Positions 51,691 to 59,835 of a stretch of 64,000 nucleotides of DNA are shown here, piece by piece. Below the pieces are notes generated by a model that saw only the letters and a list, made by a program, of their open reading frames with translations, did not search any database and had not been told where the DNA came from. Source of the DNA: UBA6107 sp034430175 (GTDB lineage Bacteria > Chloroflexota > Anaerolineae > Anaerolineales > Anaerolineaceae); contig DAOUFI010000025.1 of the NCBI GenBank assembly GCA_034430175.1, positions 83,623-147,622 of the forward strand, given 5' to 3'. The translations under genes and the position numbers were made by a program. How positions within the stretch are numbered: the stretch's first letter is position 1; every line of letters begins with the position of its first letter.

Positions 51691-52608
51691 ATGGTATTCG
51701 ATGTCATCGTGCTGGGTGATTATTGCCTTGACCTGATATTCACAGGACTGGAAGCGTTTCCGAAGCTCGGTACCGAGGTTGAGGCAAAAGCCTTTTCCAT
51801 TGAGACAGGAGGTCCATGCAATACTGCCCTTGCGCTGCACAGGTTGGGAGTGAAAACGGGTTGGGCGTGCGAGTTTGGAGAAGATGATCTAAGTCAAATC
51901 ACTTTAAAAAAACTAAGGGAAGAAAAATTCCCAGAAGACTTGTTTGTTCATTCAAAAGGAAACGTGAGGAAAATAACTGTTGCATTATCCTATCCCAATG
52001 ACCGAGCATTTATCGCTTATTACGATAAAGGAAAAATGGTGGAGACAGCTATCAAGGGAATGGTCACTGGAACGGCTAAAATAATTGTAATTCCCGCATT
52101 GTTGTACGGCCCTTCATTACTTGCCAGTGCGATTTTGACAAAAGTCAAGGGAGCGCAACTCTTTATGGATGGGAACTGTTCTGATGAAAAAGTATCGATC
52201 CAGGATAGGGAGATCCGCAAAGCCATTGAACGTGTACGATTCTATTCCCCCAATGCCAGGGAGGCCAGGTCGATCACCCGATTGGATGACCTGGAGCAAG
52301 CCGCGAGAACTCTTGGCAAGATGTGTAAAACTGTCATTGTCAAAGATGGAGCAAACGGCTGTTGGTGTTGTGATGACAACCAAATTTACTTTGAACCGGC
52401 TTACAAGGTGAAAGTGGTAGATACTACTGGAGCAGGGGATTGTTTCAACGCAGGATTCCTATGTGCCTGGCTGAATGGCAAGGATATTCGCTCGTGCCTT
52501 AAATGGGGAAACGTTGCTGGCGGGCTTTCAACTCAAAAAGCAGGCGGAAATGGATATCGCCTGACTAAAGGCGAAATCAGTAAGATTCTGGGAGAGGTGC
52601 TACCATGA
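51691..52608 (+). CDS. PfkB family carbohydrate kinase
   Basis: 305 residues. PfkB features: VIVLGDYCLDLIFTGLEAFP and SIETGGPCNTALALHRLGV (substrate site), FGEDDLSQITLKKLREE, FIAYYDKGKMVE, MDGNCSDE-like ligand turn and VVDTTGAGDCFNAGFLCAWL, with the anion-hole and catalytic Asp in GAGD. It phosphorylates a sugar or nucleoside with ATP; the substrate is probably released or prepared by the GH4 partner. Its end overlaps the prepilin-peptidase-like gene by 4 bp. Confidence 0.9.
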   Translation: MVFDVIVLGDYCLDLIFTGLEAFPKLGTEVEAKAFSIETGGPCNTALALHRLGVKTGWACEFGEDDLSQITLKKLREEKFPEDLFVHSKGNVRKITVALSYPNDRAFIAYYDKGKMVETAIKGMVTGTAKIIVIPALLYGPSLLASAILTKVKGAQLFMDGNCSDEKVSIQDREIRKAIERVRFYSPNAREARSITRLDDLEQAARTLGKMCKTVIVKDGANGCWCCDDNQIYFEPAYKVKVVDTTGAGDCFNAGFLCAWLNGKDIRSCLKWGNVAGGLSTQKAGGNGYRLTKGEISKILGEVLP

Positions 52609-53342
52609 ATTTGTTTATCGTTATTGCTGTCGGAGCAGGTATCAGCTTAATTCTAAACTATCTGGCAGATGTATTACCTGAAGACCAACGTCTCTCAAAA
52701 CCAGTATGTAAAAAATGCGGTCATCCGTTTACTGTAAAGGGCTATCTTTTTTCATTTTATTGTCCAGAATGCCATGCAACCCCGAGCAAACGTTATTGGT
52801 TAACCTTGATTTTCAGCATAATTATTTCAATTCTGCTTGCATTCTTTCCGTTGCGTCATTTTAATTATTGGCAAAGCCTGCCTCTGGTGGCCTTTTTGGC
52901 TTTGGTTGTGATCATTGATATTGAACATAGATATGTGCTTCTTGTCACGGATATTGTTGGTTTGGTGCTGGGGATTATTTATGGATTACTTTTGCACCCA
53001 CCCTTACAAGTTTTGCTCGGCGGTCTTGTAGGTGCTGCGGTAATGTTGGTGCTATTTTATGGCGGAGTCTTATTCAATAGAATTGTAGCACGAATTCGAA
53101 AAGAGGAAATTGAAGAGGTCGCACTCGGTATGGGCGATGTGATCGTTTGCGGTTATCTAAGTATGATCGCAGGAATCCAGCATGTCGCCGGACTGCTTGT
53201 GCTAACCATTTTATTCAGTGGCGTTTTTGCCTTGCTTTACGTGATTGTAAAAACGATTATTAAAAAGTTTAACGCGTTTTCCGCGATTCCTTATGTGCCA
53301 TTCATGGTTTTGGCATTAATCACGTTATTTTATTTACCCTAA
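52605..53342 (+). CDS. A24 family prepilin peptidase-like membrane protein
   Basis: 245 residues with about seven membrane helices. An N-terminal zinc-knuckle pair (VCKKCGHPFTVKGYLFSFYCPEC) is followed by the aspartyl-protease residues of type IV prepilin peptidases: VVIIDIEHRYVLLVTDIVG (first Asp) and ALGMGDVIVCGYLSMIAG (GxGD-type second Asp). These enzymes process prepilin or pseudopilin leader peptides at the inner membrane face. No pilin genes are in the window. It overlaps the kinase gene by ATGA, an unusual partner, perhaps from neighbouring regulation only. Confidence 0.87.
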   Translation: MNLFIVIAVGAGISLILNYLADVLPEDQRLSKPVCKKCGHPFTVKGYLFSFYCPECHATPSKRYWLTLIFSIIISILLAFFPLRHFNYWQSLPLVAFLALVVIIDIEHRYVLLVTDIVGLVLGIIYGLLLHPPLQVLLGGLVGAAVMLVLFYGGVLFNRIVARIRKEEIEEVALGMGDVIVCGYLSMIAGIQHVAGLLVLTILFSGVFALLYVIVKTIIKKFNAFSAIPYVPFMVLALITLFYLP

Positions 53343-54895
53343 ATATTCATTGACGCGTGGTTTTCTTCGAATAATCCGGCCAAGTAATTCGCCTTCTCCA
53401 AATATTCTTGTCGGTCACTCCAGGTAAGAGCGGGATTTAATAGTTCATCTGGTACATTTGGACAACTCTCTGGAATTTCCAGATGAAATATCTCATCTCG
53501 GTACCAATTTACGCTGGCAAGATCATTATTAATTGCTGCTTTGATCAAAGCTCGCGTATAAGGCAGTTTAATTCGACTTCCAATGCCAAAAGGACCACCT
53601 GACCAGCCAGTATTGACGAGCCATACTCTTGTATTGTGTTGATGAGTTAATTTGCCCAGAAGATTGGCGTAAACTTTTGGGCTTAAGGGTAAGAAAGGAG
53701 CTCCAAAGCAGGCCGAGAAGGTAGCCTGCGGTTCTTTTCCCAACCCTAATTCCGTCCCAGCCAGTTTTGCGGTGAACCCTGCCAGAAAGTAGTACATTAC
53801 CTGATCATCATCCAGTCTCGCGATCGGTGGAAGCACACCAAATGCATCCGCGGACAAAAAGAATATGTTGCTTGGGTGCGGACCACGTCCTGTCGGTTCA
53901 TAATTCAAGATATTTTCCAGGGGATAGGCCGCGCGGGTGTTTTCTGTGATCGATCCATCATTGAAGTCAATCCTGTCAGTCTCCTTGTAGTAAACTACAT
54001 TCTCTAGAACCGTACCTTTTTGCAGACAGGCATTCCAAATAAGTGGTTCATATTTCTGTTGCAAACCGATTGTTTTCGCGTAACATCCGCCTTCAAAATT
54101 GAAGACGCCATCCTTTCCCCAACCATGTTCATCGTCGCCTATCAACCTCCTCTCAGGATCTGAAGAGAGTGTTGTTTTGCCGGTCCCTGATAGGCCAAAG
54201 AAAAGCGTTGAATCACCTTTTGCACCTATATTGGCTGAGCAATGCATCGGTAACACATCATTCTCAGGTAATATTCTGTTCAAAATCGTAAAAACAGCTT
54301 TTTTGATCTCTCCGGCATAGGAGGTACCACCAATCAGGACAAGTCGCTGCTCAAAATCCAGAATCACAAAGGTTCCCGAGCGCAACCCAAATATCTTATC
54401 AGCGAAAAAGCCTGGCACATGCACAACCGAATAATCGGGCATGGCATCCAAATCTGATTCATTCATCACAAAAAGATCCCTGGCAAATAGGGAATGCCAA
54501 GCTGTCTCAGTAATTATCCTGACATGCTTTCCATACTCCGGATGCTGGCCAACCAGCATGTCTTGTATGTAAATATCCTTTTTCTGTAAATACGATTGAA
54601 TTTCAGTGAAAATCGCTTGTATAACCTCTGGTTCGATTGGCTGGTTTGTCTCCCCCCAGGCGATCTGATCATCATATTTTTTATGATAGTTTACGATATA
54701 TTTATCTTTAGGTGACCTACCCGTAAATTTTCCGGTTTTCGCAATAACTGCTTTGCATCCTGTTACATCACATTCCTGATTTATGATAATTCTCTGGATC
54801 AATTCATCTTGATTTAGATTCCAGAATTGCCTTTCCTGCCCGCTTATCCCAAGTACCTCTGTTCCAACGGCGCCTGGACGGCCAAGTATTTGCAT
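53339..54895 (-). CDS. pckA: Phosphoenolpyruvate carboxykinase (ATP)
   Basis: 518 residues. The enzyme converts oxaloacetate and ATP to PEP, ADP and CO2 (gluconeogenesis). Motifs: GRSPKDKYIV near the start, GTSYAGEIKKAVF, ALFFGLSGTGKTTLSSDPE-type P-loop (DSTLFFGLSGTGKTTLS), RRLIGDDEHGWGKDGVFNFE with metal Asp residues, NIFFLSADAFGVLPPIARL and VWLVNTGWSGGPFGIGSRIK. AGGAG lies eight bases before ATG 54895. It is convergent with the prepilin peptidase gene (4-bp overlap). Confidence 0.96.
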   Translation of the reverse strand: MQILGRPGAVGTEVLGISGQERQFWNLNQDELIQRIIINQECDVTGCKAVIAKTGKFTGRSPKDKYIVNYHKKYDDQIAWGETNQPIEPEVIQAIFTEIQSYLQKKDIYIQDMLVGQHPEYGKHVRIITETAWHSLFARDLFVMNESDLDAMPDYSVVHVPGFFADKIFGLRSGTFVILDFEQRLVLIGGTSYAGEIKKAVFTILNRILPENDVLPMHCSANIGAKGDSTLFFGLSGTGKTTLSSDPERRLIGDDEHGWGKDGVFNFEGGCYAKTIGLQQKYEPLIWNACLQKGTVLENVVYYKETDRIDFNDGSITENTRAAYPLENILNYEPTGRGPHPSNIFFLSADAFGVLPPIARLDDDQVMYYFLAGFTAKLAGTELGLGKEPQATFSACFGAPFLPLSPKVYANLLGKLTHQHNTRVWLVNTGWSGGPFGIGSRIKLPYTRALIKAAINNDLASVNWYRDEIFHLEIPESCPNVPDELLNPALTWSDRQEYLEKANYLAGLFEENHASMNI

Positions 54896-54910
54896 TTTCG
54901 GTCTCCTATT

Positions 54911-57337
54911 TTACGAAGATACATTTAATATAAAATGATACCAAAACCATAAAACATCAACAGATGGCTTACCATTTATTGAGCATGATGTATCCTGAAC
55001 AGCCACTATGGGTTGATAATTTCTTGAGATAAAACCTGTGATCCACGGTTCCTTTGCGGCAATAATTACTGCGGCATTATAAATTTGAGATTGTACACTC
55101 AGATCGATTTGGGAGTTGCCCCAATTATTCACGCAACTTCCTAATACGTCTTCGCAACCACCAAAGGCATTTGCAGCGGAGGGGTAATTCAGCCCAAGGA
55201 TTACTGTTTTACCAAAGTTGCTTAATTTAGGATAGAGATTTCCTTCCAAATCTTTCCTGATTAAAGGCATCAAATCGTTTGTCGTAATAGAACTGGATTG
55301 TGAAAGGGCAGGCGAATAAAGCACATAAATTGCGTCCACTGAATCGAGCCAGCCAGGTTCAATCTTTTGAGAACTCGGATATGCCAACGCGCCAATAATT
55401 GCGCCTGAATATTTGGCACGAATATCTTTAATCAACTGTCGCCACTGGTCGTCTGCATTAAGAGGCGCATTGGCCAGTGTTCCATCCGCTAACGTACCAT
55501 TTTTGTATGAAGCAGCAACCGAAGGATCACCTAAAATAATTCCTTCGACATTATTTGCATTAGCCCAGTCAACTACCTGCATGATATATCTGTGATAATT
55601 CTCATACCAGGTGACCCACCAACCTTCATCCCGTTTAGCCGATTGCCAATAATTATCAGCTCCGGTGGGGAAGCTCAATTGTGGGAAAAGAATCGTCTGC
55701 AATCCTTCACTTTCAATCGATTTCAAGGTTTCCGACATCTGCAACCACGAATAATCTCGACCTGGTAATGGTTCAAGATAAGGCGGATTATTGCGTGTAG
55801 CAGTCCAAGTAGAAGGAATTATGACGAAATTGGATGCGGTATTTGAGATCGAAGACAACCCATTGTCAAGATACTGTGATTGAAATGGTAAATAATCACG
55901 TCCGAATTCAAATCCAGCGATAAACGGTGATCTGGGCGTTACATTTCCACCGTCAGTAACAAGTTCTGGTTCCGAAAGACTTGAGTAATTATTCCATTGA
56001 GTAATATTTATCGAAAGGGATTGAGAATTGCTCGACGGTAAAAATACCTGAGAATTGGTCGGGATTGATGAAGCTAAATCGCAGATCTCGTTGCGGCAAA
56101 ATCGATATTCAACCGGACCTAGTATATTGAGAGGTGAGTAGAGCGTATAACTCCATTCATTTTGGCTCTTACGAACCATTGGAATGGCTTCAAACCAACT
56201 GAATGGGTTGAATTGAACAGAGACAACATCGTTTGTCGGTGTATAAGCCGGCGTTGTTACCGTAAAGGATACGGGCTTAAAATCAGGCGATTGAAATGTC
56301 TTGACTGAGTCGATAATCTTTGCTTGGCTTTGAGGAACGATTAATTCTCTTAAAACAAAACTACCGTCAGCATTCAATTCGCTATTCCACAAACCATCGC
56401 CGAGTGTAAATTTATATCTCAGATCAAAACCAGCTGGTAGGTCGAGTGTAATTGTGTATTTTCCTTCTTGGGTTTTAGTCAAAATAGGTAGTGTCGAGGA
56501 AACTGTTGTAGAACCTGCTAGTAAATCAGCGTATTGGTTCCCAAGTGTCTGAAGGTTGGTTGCCATCCGTAGTGGAATAGATGTATCGAAATCAGACGGT
56601 GTATTTACCTCAAACGTTACACTGACTGTCTGCCTGGTCTCTAATGCGATGAAAACTGGTGTGGTTGCCTCCTCTGATATGGAAACACCCTGCTGGAAGG
56701 TGACATACTTTCCATCCATACTATAAACAACCAGATTGTGGGTTCCAGGAGTGAGACCTTCAAGAGTAAATGTCCCATCTGATGAAGTAACAGTTTGAAC
56801 ACCTTGTGCAGCTACCAACAAGTTTGGAATGGGTAAATTTGTGTTCTTGTCAAGAAATTGACCCCGTACTCTTCCAATTACACCAAAATAGGGTTGATCG
56901 ATCCATCCTGCAATTGAATCCTGAAAAATCGCAGGCCCAGTAATACTTGCCATGCGAAAACGAACTGCGGAATTTTGGGGTGTATATTCAATCGTGGTTG
57001 ATTCGGAGACACGCACATAGCGATATTTTAGTACTGATCCGATGACAACCGGGAGCTTCACAAAGTAATCGAGTTCGTCCTGCTTGGTCATCTCGTAGCG
57101 CTGAGGGTTGAAAGCTAATCCTGTCACATCATCCACAATTTCGAAATTCAGGGATGATCCAACCGGCAAGGCTTGAGGAAGCGTCACTTTAAAAATTACT
57201 TCAGCCTGGGGATAGGAATTACTATTTGGTACTGTGTTGGCAGGAGAGACGCAACTCGAAAGTAGAACAATAATCAAAAGACAGGCGCAGAATACCTGTC
57301 CAGAGAATCGTCTCGTCCATTTTTGTTGAGGTCGCAT
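54911..57337 (-). CDS. Large lipoprotein with carboxypeptidase-regulatory-like and TIM-barrel-type domains
   Basis: 808 residues. The N-terminal hydrophobic stretch ends in a lipobox (VLLSSC, Cys29), so the mature protein is lipid-anchored outside. Three sandwich domains follow: one with GRVRGQFLDKNTNLPIPNLL and TSSDGTFTLEGLTPGTHNLV is a carboxypeptidase-regulatory-like (SdrD-like) repeat, and the others resemble starch-binding/CBM20-like folds (FEVNTPSDFDTSIPLRMATN, YKFTLGDGLWNSELNADGS). The last 300 residues have a beta/alpha pattern like a glycosidase barrel (VDWANANNVEGIILGDPSVA, DAIYVLYSPA, KTVILGLNYPSAANAFGG). It may act on polysaccharide. I could not name the family. Confidence 0.75.
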   Translation of the reverse strand: MRPQQKWTRRFSGQVFCACLLIIVLLSSCVSPANTVPNSNSYPQAEVIFKVTLPQALPVGSSLNFEIVDDVTGLAFNPQRYEMTKQDELDYFVKLPVVIGSVLKYRYVRVSESTTIEYTPQNSAVRFRMASITGPAIFQDSIAGWIDQPYFGVIGRVRGQFLDKNTNLPIPNLLVAAQGVQTVTSSDGTFTLEGLTPGTHNLVVYSMDGKYVTFQQGVSISEEATTPVFIALETRQTVSVTFEVNTPSDFDTSIPLRMATNLQTLGNQYADLLAGSTTVSSTLPILTKTQEGKYTITLDLPAGFDLRYKFTLGDGLWNSELNADGSFVLRELIVPQSQAKIIDSVKTFQSPDFKPVSFTVTTPAYTPTNDVVSVQFNPFSWFEAIPMVRKSQNEWSYTLYSPLNILGPVEYRFCRNEICDLASSIPTNSQVFLPSSNSQSLSINITQWNNYSSLSEPELVTDGGNVTPRSPFIAGFEFGRDYLPFQSQYLDNGLSSISNTASNFVIIPSTWTATRNNPPYLEPLPGRDYSWLQMSETLKSIESEGLQTILFPQLSFPTGADNYWQSAKRDEGWWVTWYENYHRYIMQVVDWANANNVEGIILGDPSVAASYKNGTLADGTLANAPLNADDQWRQLIKDIRAKYSGAIIGALAYPSSQKIEPGWLDSVDAIYVLYSPALSQSSSITTNDLMPLIRKDLEGNLYPKLSNFGKTVILGLNYPSAANAFGGCEDVLGSCVNNWGNSQIDLSVQSQIYNAAVIIAAKEPWITGFISRNYQPIVAVQDTSCSINGKPSVDVLWFWYHFILNVSS

Positions 57338-57380
57338 AAATTTCCCAGGAATTTATCGAATTACCATTTGTGTCAATTAA

Positions 57381-57818
57381 TTATACTAGCGACTTGTGAA
57401 TACTATTGTGAATCTCAGTTTGATGGTCCACCAGGCTGCCCAAGACCCCATTAACAAATCTTGATGAGCTGTCCGATCCATAGATCTTAGCCAATTCTAT
57501 CGCTTCATTGATCGCCACTTTTACAGGTGTGATCTGGGCGACAGCGAATTCCCACAAGGCAATGCGTAGAATATTTCTATCAATCACAGCCACCTGATCA
57601 AGTGGCCATTCTGGCGCATGATCTGAAACAATCATATCTAATTGCTCTATGATTGGTACCACACCTAAAATAATTGAACGTAAAAACTTCTGAAGATTCT
57701 CGTCCAGATCTTCTTCTGTAAGATGTGTTTCAAGAATTTCCCCGACGGGATGACCTGTCAGATCATATTCGTATAAAATTTGTAAAGCTATTCCTCTCGC
57801 CTTTGTGCGGGATTTCAT
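57381..57818 (-). CDS. nusB: Transcription antitermination factor NusB
   Basis: 145 residues, typical. NusB with NusE (S10) binds boxA RNA in rRNA antitermination. SRTKARGIALQILYEYDLTG, FLRSIILGVVPIIEQLDMIV, PLDQVAVIDRNILRIALWEF and VAINEAIELAKIYGSDSSSRFVNGVL are the characteristic motifs. It begins 5 bp after the Asp23 gene, the common asp23-nusB order. Confidence 0.96.
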   Translation of the reverse strand: MKSRTKARGIALQILYEYDLTGHPVGEILETHLTEEDLDENLQKFLRSIILGVVPIIEQLDMIVSDHAPEWPLDQVAVIDRNILRIALWEFAVAQITPVKVAINEAIELAKIYGSDSSSRFVNGVLGSLVDHQTEIHNSIHKSLV

Positions 57819-57823
57819 CTTGC

Positions 57824-58174
57824 CTATTTGCTTTCAGAGAAATCAATATCTTCTACGTGGACATTTACCTTGCCAACTTCCATGCCCACCATTTCCGAAA
57901 TCGAACGTGCCACAGCAGACTGGATGTTATGACTGACCTCACGGACATTGACATCGCGTTTCAGGACTACATATAAATCCGCGTAAACATAATTATCTTC
58001 CACTGAAATATCGACACCTTCGGAAAGGCCACGTTTAAAAAGAGTATTCACCTCTCGAGGAACTGAGGTGAGGCGACTGACACCCTCCACGCTCAGAGCC
58101 GCCAGTTGGGCGATCGATACCAGAACATCAGGAGCGATGGTCGTCTTGCCAATTGGTTTTTCTCGTTTTTCCAT
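57824..58174 (-). CDS. Asp23/Gls24 family envelope stress protein
   Basis: 116 residues. The family pattern GKTTIAPDVLVSIAQLAALSVEGVSRLT, LYVVLKRDVNVREVSHNIQSAVARSISEMVGMEVGKVNVHVEDIDF is complete. Asp23 proteins associate with the membrane and cell envelope and respond to alkaline or envelope stress; here the protein pairs with NusB, as is usual in Gram-positive-type genomes. No AmaP gene is adjacent. Confidence 0.93.
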   Translation of the reverse strand: MEKREKPIGKTTIAPDVLVSIAQLAALSVEGVSRLTSVPREVNTLFKRGLSEGVDISVEDNYVYADLYVVLKRDVNVREVSHNIQSAVARSISEMVGMEVGKVNVHVEDIDFSESK

Positions 58175-58259
58175 TTCGCTTACTCCGTTTCTCGAAGGAT
58201 CGTTTGGTAATTATAACCCCAATCAAACCCCTAGGCATCGAGAAGAACTTGATTTGTTA

Positions 58260-59009
58260 TCAATGGATATTGATGAACTCCAGACAAATTTCTTCAACAT
58301 CGGGCAATTGCTTGTCAATCAGAATACAGTGCGTAGAATCTTCTAGCCAGAACAATTCCTTCTCCTTAGAGCTAATTTTCTCTACAACTTCAAGAGAACT
58401 TATTGGATCGATAGACTTATCTAATTTCCCTTGGAAAACGTAAGTAGGTTGTTGAATCTCGTGCATATGCTTGATCACGTGTTTCTGTAATTTGAGCAGT
58501 TCATTAGCCGCATGTAACGGAACAACATTAAAACCTTGCCAGGGCATGGTATCGTCGGTATTACTTTTATAGATATATTCTTTGAGTGGCCAAATAAACC
58601 TTGCCATACAGAGTTTAGGAACGTGAACGGCTGGCGCAAAGATCATTAAACCTGCAATTTGTGGATGGGCGATTGCCATTTCCATCGATAATAATCCCCC
58701 CATGGATTCTCCAAGTACAAATATTTTTTTACACTTTTCAGATAATTTTTTATAAATTTCTTCTGCTGCATCAATCCAATCTGACCAACGAACACCATTC
58801 ATATCTTCAACTTTATGTCCATGCCCAGGGAGAAGGGGGCCTGCCACTGTAAATCCCTTTTCATGTAGAAACTTGGCCATTGGTCTTACTTCCACTGTAG
58901 TCGCAGTAAAGCCATGGATCAACAAAATACCCGTCGAATTGCCTTCCCAGAAAAATGTCGAACCTTCCATATCGGGATGTTGAAAGATTGGCGGTTTTAG
59001 TTTGCTCAT
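58260..59009 (-). CDS. Alpha/beta hydrolase (carboxylesterase or monoacylglycerol lipase type)
   Basis: 249 residues, close to Est30-type carboxylesterases. ILLIHGFTATTVEVRPMAKF is the oxyanion loop, AGPLLPGHGHKVEDMNGVRW the cap base, FVLGESMGGLLSMEMAI the nucleophile elbow (Ser), and FQGKLDKSIDPISSLEVVEK with EDSTHCILIDKQLPDVEEIC give the Asp and His. Substrate is probably a short or medium-chain ester. It sits between an MBL-fold hydrolase and the Asp23 gene and has 40-85 bp gaps on both sides. Confidence 0.9.
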   Translation of the reverse strand: MSKLKPPIFQHPDMEGSTFFWEGNSTGILLIHGFTATTVEVRPMAKFLHEKGFTVAGPLLPGHGHKVEDMNGVRWSDWIDAAEEIYKKLSEKCKKIFVLGESMGGLLSMEMAIAHPQIAGLMIFAPAVHVPKLCMARFIWPLKEYIYKSNTDDTMPWQGFNVVPLHAANELLKLQKHVIKHMHEIQQPTYVFQGKLDKSIDPISSLEVVEKISSKEKELFWLEDSTHCILIDKQLPDVEEICLEFINIH

Positions 59010-59049
59010 ATTTCATCCTTCATGGTGTAGCAATAGTGTTTATGTTCTA

Positions 59050-59700
59050 CTATTCTCGGTTCCATACTCCATGCCCACCGTAAATGTGATCGGGATGTAA
59101 ATCCATTTGCATTTCAAATGATTTCCTGGCGAGATCTTCATCCCATGTATTTACGCCACGTGAAGGTGAGGGTACACCATCACGAATATTAATTGAATCA
59201 CCGCTGAAAAGTGTTTTCTCCGTTTCTGACCAGAGAGAGATGTGGCCAGGAGTGTGTCCTTTTGTATCCAGGACTAATAATCCTCCTAGAAATGGGAGAG
59301 TCTCGCCAGGAATGAGAATCCTTTCGATCCTTACCGGTTTACATGTAAACAATGGGGATAGCATTCCAAGTACTATTTTCTGCAATCCTTTTGATCTTAA
59401 TGGCCGTGAAGAAATACCCTTTCCAATTGCTTCAGCTTCAATTGCCGAAGCTGCTGGGGTTAGTTTGACTGAGGAATGGTTAACTAGAAGGTTCAGACAA
59501 CCATAATGATCGCCATCGGCATGGGTTATAACTACCATTTTTAACTTTTTGGCTGAAATTCTTTGCCTTGAAAGAAAATTGACCAAATTCGTATAGTTGT
59601 AACGTAATCCTGTGTCTATTAATAAATAATCATCATTTTCCTGAACGACATACTGATTACTTATTCCAGTTGGAACCACCAGTAACACATTTCGCGTCAT
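59050..59700 (-). CDS. MBL-fold metallo-hydrolase
   Basis: 216 residues. The metallo-beta-lactamase fold appears as YLLIDTGLRYNYTNLVNFL, VVITHADGDHYGCLNLLV (HxDxDH variant of the usual HxHxDH), DTKGHTPGHISLWSETEKTL and FSGDSINI, then IYGGHGVWN at the end. The middle His is replaced by Asp, as in some ComEC-like and glyoxalase-like members, so the first metal site may be altered. Substrate unknown. GGAG precedes the ATG, and the promoter carries a 42-bp inverted repeat (59739-59780), so its expression is probably controlled. Confidence 0.86.
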   Translation of the reverse strand: MTRNVLLVVPTGISNQYVVQENDDYLLIDTGLRYNYTNLVNFLSRQRISAKKLKMVVITHADGDHYGCLNLLVNHSSVKLTPAASAIEAEAIGKGISSRPLRSKGLQKIVLGMLSPLFTCKPVRIERILIPGETLPFLGGLLVLDTKGHTPGHISLWSETEKTLFSGDSINIRDGVPSPSRGVNTWDEDLARKSFEMQMDLHPDHIYGGHGVWNRE

Positions 59701-59738
59701 ATTGACTCCGCTAGGGGATCTACATATTGTTAGTTATG

Positions 59739-59780
59739 ATTCTTTGCATTATATAACAGCCACGTATCATTGCAAAGAAT
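59739..59780 (-). promoter_or_regulatory. Operator-like 10-bp inverted repeat over the MBL promoter
   Basis: ATTCTTTGCA (59739-59748) is repeated inverted and without mismatch as TGCAAAGAAT (59771-59780). The minus-strand -10 box TATAAT (59753-59748) and -35-like TTTGCA (59776-59771) lie across the repeat with a 17-base spacer. A dimeric repressor binding here would block the MBL hydrolase promoter. Confidence 0.55.
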
Positions 59781-59835
59781 TATATTTATACTTGAAACAG
59801 GGGAGAATGATAAGTATAATCAATTCATGGTTTCG

